19,843 bases of DNA from Candidatus Cloacimonas sp. SDB (GTDB lineage: Bacteria > Cloacimonadota > Cloacimonadia > Cloacimonadales > TCS61). The stretch is taken from assembly GCA_001412425.1 (NCBI GenBank), contig LKUH01000037.1:1-19843 (forward strand), given 5' to 3'. The first letter of the stretch is position 1, and each line of letters begins with the position of its first letter. Both the position numbers and the translations under genes were made by a program. The notes beneath the pieces were generated by a model, which was not told where the DNA came from, made no database searches, and saw nothing but the letters and a program-made list of their open reading frames with translations. Positions 15,585 through 19,843 of the stretch are shown piece by piece.

Positions 15585-17081
15585 TCATTTTTCCGGCTTC
15601 ATCTGGGGAAACAGAATAACTTCTTTTATGGAAGTATTATCAGTGAAAAGCATAATTAGACGATCTATGCCTATTCCTAATCCTCCTGTCGGCGGCATAC
15701 CATACTCTAATGATTCCAGAAAATCCTCATCAACAACGCTGGCTTCCACATCACCCAGTTCTCTTAACTTTGCCTGAGCTTCCAGCCTCTGCCTCTGATC
15801 TATAGGATCATTCAACTCTGTAAAAGCATTAGCAAACTCATCACCATTGATGAATAACTCAAATCTTTCCGCCAGTTGGGGATTATCCGGATTAGCTTTG
15901 GCTAAAGGAGAAATATCCTTGGGAAAATCTGTCACAAAAGTCGGTTGTATCAACTTTTTCTCAACAAAATGCTCAAATATGGCTTCAATTAATTTTCCCG
16001 TAGTTGCAGATGGTTCAATTTCAATACCCTTTTTATCACAAAAAGTTTTTATTCTCTCAAAATCGAAATCAGAAACATCAAATCCAGTTTCCTGCTCAAT
16101 TAAATCCAACATTGAAGCTCTTCTCCAGGGATCATTGAAATTTATTTCCTGACCCTGAAAATTTATTACTTTTTTATTTAAAACTTTTTCTGCCGTACTT
16201 CTGATCAAATTTTCTGTCAGATCCATGATATCATTATAATCCGCATATGCTTCATACAGCTCCAGAAGAGTAAACTCCGGATTGTGATTTCGGTCCATAC
16301 CCTCATTTCTAAAAGTTTTCCCAATTTCATATACTTTTTCAAATCCGCCTACAATCAGTCTTTTTAAATAAAGTTCGATTGCAATTCTCAAATAAAGATC
16401 TATGTTCAAAGAATTGTGATGAGTGACAAAGGGTTTAGCAAATGCGCCGCCATAAAGCGGTTGCAATATGGGCGTATCTACTTCCAGAAAACCTCTTTTA
16501 TCCAGAAAATTTCTGATCTCCCTGATAATCTGAGCCCGTAAAACAAAATTTTGCTTTATCTGAGGATTTAAAAGCAGATCCAGATATCTTTTTCGGTACC
16601 TTAATTCAATGTCTGCAAATTCATCGTATCTCTGCTTCTCACCTGCTACAATTTTCTCTTTGACTGTAGGTACGGGTCGCAGATTTTTCCCCAGTATTTT
16701 TATATTTTCAGCTTTTACTGAATACTCACCTCTTTGAGTTAAAAAGCAACTGCCCGCAACTTGAAGAAAATCACCCAGATCGAGTAATTTAAACAGTTCA
16801 TAGTTTTCTTCCCCCAATTCATCTTTTCTAACATATAACTGAATTTTTCCAGATTCATCCATCAGATTGGCAAAACCTATCTTGCCCTGTCTTCTCATGG
16901 CAATTAGCCTTCCAGTAATAATTACTTTTTCAGCTTTTTTTAAATAATCTTCCTTATGCTCTATCAAATCTGTAATTGTATGAGTTCTTTTTACGCGATT
17001 AGGAAAAGGATTAATTCCCAGATCAATTATTTTCTGTAATTTCTGCCTTCTAATTAATAACAGATCACTTAAATTTTCCAT
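15585..17081 (-). CDS. lysS: Lysyl-tRNA synthetase, class II
   Basis: LysS attaches lysine to tRNA-Lys. The 498-aa protein has an N-terminal OB-fold anticodon-binding domain (about 50-140, ITGRLIAMRRQGKIGFANL). The class II catalytic core includes motif 2 at 257-271 (FRNEGMDRNHNPEFT) and motif 3 at 467-475 (GLGIGIDRL), and it ends with LFPQMKPEK, as is typical for the family. AGGAG lies about eight bases before the ATG. It heads a minus-strand run with the HD-GYP, 95-aa and LolC/E-like genes. A TATAAT-containing promoter region lies in the 77-bp gap upstream. Confidence 0.97.
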   Translation of the reverse strand: MENLSDLLLIRRQKLQKIIDLGINPFPNRVKRTHTITDLIEHKEDYLKKAEKVIITGRLIAMRRQGKIGFANLMDESGKIQLYVRKDELGEENYELFKLLDLGDFLQVAGSCFLTQRGEYSVKAENIKILGKNLRPVPTVKEKIVAGEKQRYDEFADIELRYRKRYLDLLLNPQIKQNFVLRAQIIREIRNFLDKRGFLEVDTPILQPLYGGAFAKPFVTHHNSLNIDLYLRIAIELYLKRLIVGGFEKVYEIGKTFRNEGMDRNHNPEFTLLELYEAYADYNDIMDLTENLIRSTAEKVLNKKVINFQGQEINFNDPWRRASMLDLIEQETGFDVSDFDFERIKTFCDKKGIEIEPSATTGKLIEAIFEHFVEKKLIQPTFVTDFPKDISPLAKANPDNPQLAERFELFINGDEFANAFTELNDPIDQRQRLEAQAKLRELGDVEASVVDEDFLESLEYGMPPTGGLGIGIDRLIMLFTDNTSIKEVILFPQMKPEK

Positions 17082-17124
17082 CCATTTTCTCCTGTAATTT
17101 CAATGTATACTAGTTTACTTTTTC

Positions 17125-17130
17125 ATTATA
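17125..17130 (-). promoter_or_regulatory. Putative -10 element upstream of lysS
   Basis: The minus strand has TATAAT about 44 bases before the lysS start. A TTGACA lies only six bases upstream of it (17142-17137), too close to be its -35 box, and no other good -35 is seen. No terminator is visible between this point and the end of the upstream EEP gene, so read-through into lysS is also possible. Confidence 0.35.
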
Positions 17131-17158
17131 CTGCTATGTCAAGTGATATCGAAAAGTT

Positions 17159-18076
17159 CTATTTAAATTTCAGTTTTAAGCCAACGGGACGGTGATCTGT
17201 AACAGTCTGATATCTTCTATCCTCCCCGCCTTCCATATATTTATCTATCACAATTGTTCTATAATAAGAACCCTCCTGTTCAAATTCGTCAAAAAGTTCA
17301 TTTGAAATAATAATGTGATCTATATGACCCCGGTACTTCCAATAAGGATAAGACCAATTCGCAGTTGAATCGACAGCAACATCAAAATCAGCGAATTTGA
17401 AATTTTCATTATCTTCCAATATCTCCAAAAAGACATTATCATTGCCCGTATCGGTTAAGTGATCATTCAAATCCCCTACTATTATTATATTTGCCAGGTC
17501 ATATTCTGATTCAACATAGGTTTTCAGATTTTTTACAGCCTCTTTACGCCTCAGCTCATTTTCCTTCCCCTGCATTGCTTTAAAATGATTGTTAATTATT
17601 ACCAGTTCTTCATCATTATAAATCAATTCCATGACCAAAGGTCTTCTGGGAAAAGCGTAATCATATTCCTCTTCCTCATAAATTTCAAATATATTTATAA
17701 CTTCTATTACATTTTTTTTGAACACATATGCCAGATCAAGCTCCCACTCATCAGAAAATGCTCTATAGCCATCCCAGACATTGATCTCGTCCAGCAGATT
17801 CAAATTGATCACTAAATCCACAAAGGCTGAATGACTTTGGATCTCCTGCAAAGCAATTATGTCAGGAGAAATTGCATTAATTATTTCTGCACTTAATTCT
17901 ACTGTGTGCTCATGTTTAGGAAAATTCTGAATGTTCCAGCTTATTACTTCAAAAGTCTCATCTTCACCAAATCTTAAAGAATCCAATTGGATCAATGGTT
18001 TATCAATTTCAAATTCCTGTCCGACTAAATTAAGACTAAATACTAATAATAATATCAAAAAATATCTTTTCTGCAT
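17159..18076 (-). CDS. Secreted endonuclease/exonuclease/phosphatase (EEP) family hydrolase
   Basis: This 305-aa protein has a signal peptide (hydrophobic core FLILLLVFSLNLVG, then Q20) and a single EEP domain. The metal and catalytic motifs of the DNase I-like fold are present: WNIQNF (Asn48), LQEI (Glu78), NNHFKA (His164), GDLND (201-205), HIDHI (251-255) and DHRP (294-297). The family includes nucleases and phosphoesterases, and the substrate cannot be read from the sequence; an extracellular or periplasmic nuclease is plausible. It is a paralogue of the EEP domain of the next gene upstream, sharing ALQEI, WDGY, PRRPLVME/PRSPLVME, NNHFKA and NWSYP. AAGGAG lies immediately upstream of the ATG, and the gap to the upstream gene is 17 bases. 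Confidence 0.88.
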   Translation of the reverse strand: MQKRYFLILLLVFSLNLVGQEFEIDKPLIQLDSLRFGEDETFEVISWNIQNFPKHEHTVELSAEIINAISPDIIALQEIQSHSAFVDLVINLNLLDEINVWDGYRAFSDEWELDLAYVFKKNVIEVINIFEIYEEEEYDYAFPRRPLVMELIYNDEELVIINNHFKAMQGKENELRRKEAVKNLKTYVESEYDLANIIIVGDLNDHLTDTGNDNVFLEILEDNENFKFADFDVAVDSTANWSYPYWKYRGHIDHIIISNELFDEFEQEGSYYRTIVIDKYMEGGEDRRYQTVTDHRPVGLKLKFK

Positions 18077-18093
18077 TATTACTCCTTTAAAAT

Positions 18094-19530
18094 TTATTCG
18101 CCAACACTAATTCTCAGGGCTACAGGTCTGTGATCCGAAACATTGTTATCATATTCGCTCCAGCCGTTAATCAAATAATCATCAATCTTTAAGGTCTGCA
18201 CTGCAGATAAAGCAGCTTCGAATTCATTAAACAATTCATTCGTGATCAAAATGTGATCAAGGTGACTGGGCCAGGTGGGATAAGACCAGTTATAATGTGT
18301 TCCCAAAGCAATTTCCATATCTGCAAACTGATAAAGTTCCGGCTGTTCAATAAAATTCCAGAAAACATTATCTTCTTCCGGTTCCTGAATCTCATCATTA
18401 AGATCACCAGCAACTATCACTTTAACATCATCAAGATTTTCTGAAATATATTCCTCCAATTTCAGGGAAGCTTGCCGCCGGCGATATTCATTTTCAGTTC
18501 CACCACTTGCTTTGAAGTGGTTATTTATAACTACTAAAGATTCATTATTATAGGAAAATTCCATTACCAGGGGACTCCGGGGAAAAGCATACCAGTCATC
18601 AGTATAAATTTCGTAAATATTTTCAACTTCAATTACCCCAACTTTATAAATATATGCCAGATCAATGTTATAAGAGGCACTGTTAGCTTTGTAACCATCC
18701 CAGCCTTCAAGGTAATCTAACAGTTCTGTAAAATAAGAATAACTTTCAATCTCCTGGAGTGCAATTATATCAATATCAAGATTTTGAATTATCTCAACCA
18801 TATAGCTGACTGTGATAAGATCATTCTTGGGAAAATTCTGCACATTCCAGGTCATGATCTCCAGGGTTTCATCCATTCCGAATTCAATCTCACCCAGTTC
18901 TGGAGGTGTTATCACTTCTATTTCATTGCTCCAGTCAGTTTGCCCTTCTTCTAACTGAGCAGATACTCTATAAGCATAGATCGTTATCGGATCAATGTCA
19001 AGATCGGAATATTCTTCAATATCAGCAGTTAGAAATACCAGCTCGGTAAACTCTGCAGTTCCTGTCTTGCGCTGAACCCTGAAACCGCTTTCGTTATCAG
19101 TGTTGTCCGTCCAGGAAATATCAATTCTTTCATTAGAAAGATAATCAAATTTTAAATTTGAAGGTGCCAGTATATCCAGAGGAGTTAAAACTGAATTTGA
19201 ATAATCCCAATCAGACTGATCCCCATTACGGTAGGCTGCAACACGATAAGTGTATTCTGTATTGGGTTCTAGATAATTATCTGAAAAATTGGTAATATCT
19301 GCTTCCACTGTTGCGATAGTAAGGTAATTCTCTCCAGTCTTTTTTCTTTCAATTATAAACCCCGTTTCAGTTGCACTGTTATCCAACCAGATCAATTGAA
19401 TTTCTGTACTGGAAACCAGTACCGCATTCAAACCTGTAGGCTGCTCAATTGCAGGTTTTGGTGATGTAGTACTCTCACCACAAGAAAGTAATACCAGAAC
19501 AACTAAGAATAATAATGATATGTTTTTCAC
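18094..19530 (-). CDS. Lipoprotein with two FnIII domains and an EEP hydrolase domain
   Basis: This 478-aa protein has a lipoprotein signal peptide with the lipobox LLSC (Cys17) followed by a Ser/Thr/Pro linker. Two fibronectin type III domains follow (about 31-116 and 120-210), each with the pattern W.DN...E(T/S)GF...RK and YRV/YRVSA. A C-terminal EEP domain (about 222-477) carries WNVQNF (Asn229), LQEI (Glu260), NNHFKA (His338), GDLND (375-379), HLDHI (423-427) and DHRP (466-469). All expected catalytic residues are present, so it should be an active membrane-anchored nuclease or phosphodiesterase held away from the membrane by the FnIII modules. The start codon is GTG, overlapping the TGA of the upstream phosphatase gene by four bases (GTGA), with GGAGA upstream. 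The EEP domain is a tandem duplicate of the following gene. Confidence 0.88.
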   Translation of the reverse strand: MKNISLLFLVVLVLLSCGESTTSPKPAIEQPTGLNAVLVSSTEIQLIWLDNSATETGFIIERKKTGENYLTIATVEADITNFSDNYLEPNTEYTYRVAAYRNGDQSDWDYSNSVLTPLDILAPSNLKFDYLSNERIDISWTDNTDNESGFRVQRKTGTAEFTELVFLTADIEEYSDLDIDPITIYAYRVSAQLEEGQTDWSNEIEVITPPELGEIEFGMDETLEIMTWNVQNFPKNDLITVSYMVEIIQNLDIDIIALQEIESYSYFTELLDYLEGWDGYKANSASYNIDLAYIYKVGVIEVENIYEIYTDDWYAFPRSPLVMEFSYNNESLVVINNHFKASGGTENEYRRRQASLKLEEYISENLDDVKVIVAGDLNDEIQEPEEDNVFWNFIEQPELYQFADMEIALGTHYNWSYPTWPSHLDHILITNELFNEFEAALSAVQTLKIDDYLINGWSEYDNNVSDHRPVALRISVGE

Positions 19531-19843
19531 AGTCTGTCTCCATATTTAGTAATAATATTTGCCGCAACTGAAAGATCTTTTACAATAATATCGGGTTTAT
19601 ATTGCCAGTCATTTCTTCTATCTCTGAATTCAGCTTCACCATTTCCGGTTAAAACCAGAATTGTTTTCAATCCCGCTTTTTTCCCAAACTCAATGTCACT
19701 GTATTTATCACCGATCATGAAAGAATTTTTTACGTCTATTCCATATTTCATTTGAGCTGCCTTAAACATTCCCAACCCCGGTTTCCTGTTTTCATGATCA
19801 ATATTAAAAGGCTTAATCTTACCTTTTTTGTGATAGGGTGAAT
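19527..19843 (-). CDS. GmhB-like HAD phosphatase, C-terminal part (partial at window edge)
   Basis: The frame stays open to the right edge, so the true start lies outside the window. The visible 105 or so residues contain the HAD-IIIA blocks KP near GLGMFKAAQ, FMIGDKYSDIEFGKKAG (motif IV acidic pair in GDKYSD) and LVLTGNGE, which match D-glycero-D-manno-heptose 1,7-bisphosphate phosphatase and related histidinol-phosphatase-like enzymes. GmhB works in ADP-heptose synthesis for lipopolysaccharide. The region that holds the zinc site in E. coli GmhB reads SPYHKKGK...DHENRKPG and lacks all the expected cysteines. A TTG within the window is an in-frame codon and not a convincing start. The gene overlaps the lipoprotein gene by four bases, so they are probably in one operon. 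Confidence 0.75.
   Translation of the reverse strand, partial: SPYHKKGKIKPFNIDHENRKPGLGMFKAAQMKYGIDVKNSFMIGDKYSDIEFGKKAGLKTILVLTGNGEAEFRDRRNDWQYKPDIIVKDLSVAANIITKYGDRL

Noticed and set aside
15847..16152. 101-codon open frame on the plus strand inside lysS
   Set aside because: It is antisense to conserved lysyl-tRNA synthetase sequence, with no ribosome site or recognisable motif.

Overview
The window comes from an AT-rich bacterial chromosome, and the organism is probably an anaerobe. Both ribonucleotide reductases present can work without oxygen: a B12-dependent class II enzyme (NrdJ) and a glycyl-radical class III enzyme with its radical-SAM activase (NrdD/NrdG). Hydrophobic signal peptides ending in SQ/GQ, a DUF5117-type metzincin, an FnIII-bearing lipoprotein and LolC/E-like machinery suggest a Gram-negative member of the FCB superphylum. 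A Cloacimonadota-like lineage is my best guess. This is an inference from gene content, because no rRNA or other taxonomic marker is in the window.

Layout from left to right. A plus-strand gene enters from outside and ends at 85, followed by a strong intrinsic terminator (98-139). A minus-strand block follows: a secreted zinc metalloprotease (186-2831), a long eukaryote-type urocanate hydratase (3004-5022) and, just upstream of it and translationally coupled, a 277-aa protein (5028-5861). That protein resembles the Bpu10I/BbvCI family of restriction endonucleases but appears to have lost the catalytic ExK residues. Divergent from it is an allantoinase-like amidohydrolase (6018-7370, plus strand). 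The rest is one long minus-strand run. Read in the direction of transcription (right to left) it contains: a partial GmhB-like HAD phosphatase, an FnIII/EEP lipoprotein, a second secreted EEP hydrolase, lysS, an HD-GYP response regulator, a 95-aa unknown, a LolC/E-family permease, nrdJ, nrdD and nrdG.

Functional groups. The gmhB fragment and the two EEP genes overlap or lie very close and look like one operon. lysS, the HD-GYP gene, the 95-aa gene and lolC also look co-transcribed, with a weak hairpin/U-run at the start of the 95-aa gene. nrdJ and nrdD each have their own leader of about 100-120 nt, preceded by a TTGACA-N15-TATA promoter-like element. The nrdD leader also carries a 9-bp-arm inverted repeat.

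No tRNA, rRNA, CRISPR array, insertion sequence or prophage was seen, and no non-coding stretch is longer than about 250 bases. The most unusual item is the catalytically degenerate restriction-endonuclease-like protein coupled to urocanase. Also notable are the GmhB-like phosphatase that lacks its zinc ligands and the tandem pair of secreted EEP enzymes, one of which is lipid-anchored with FnIII spacers.
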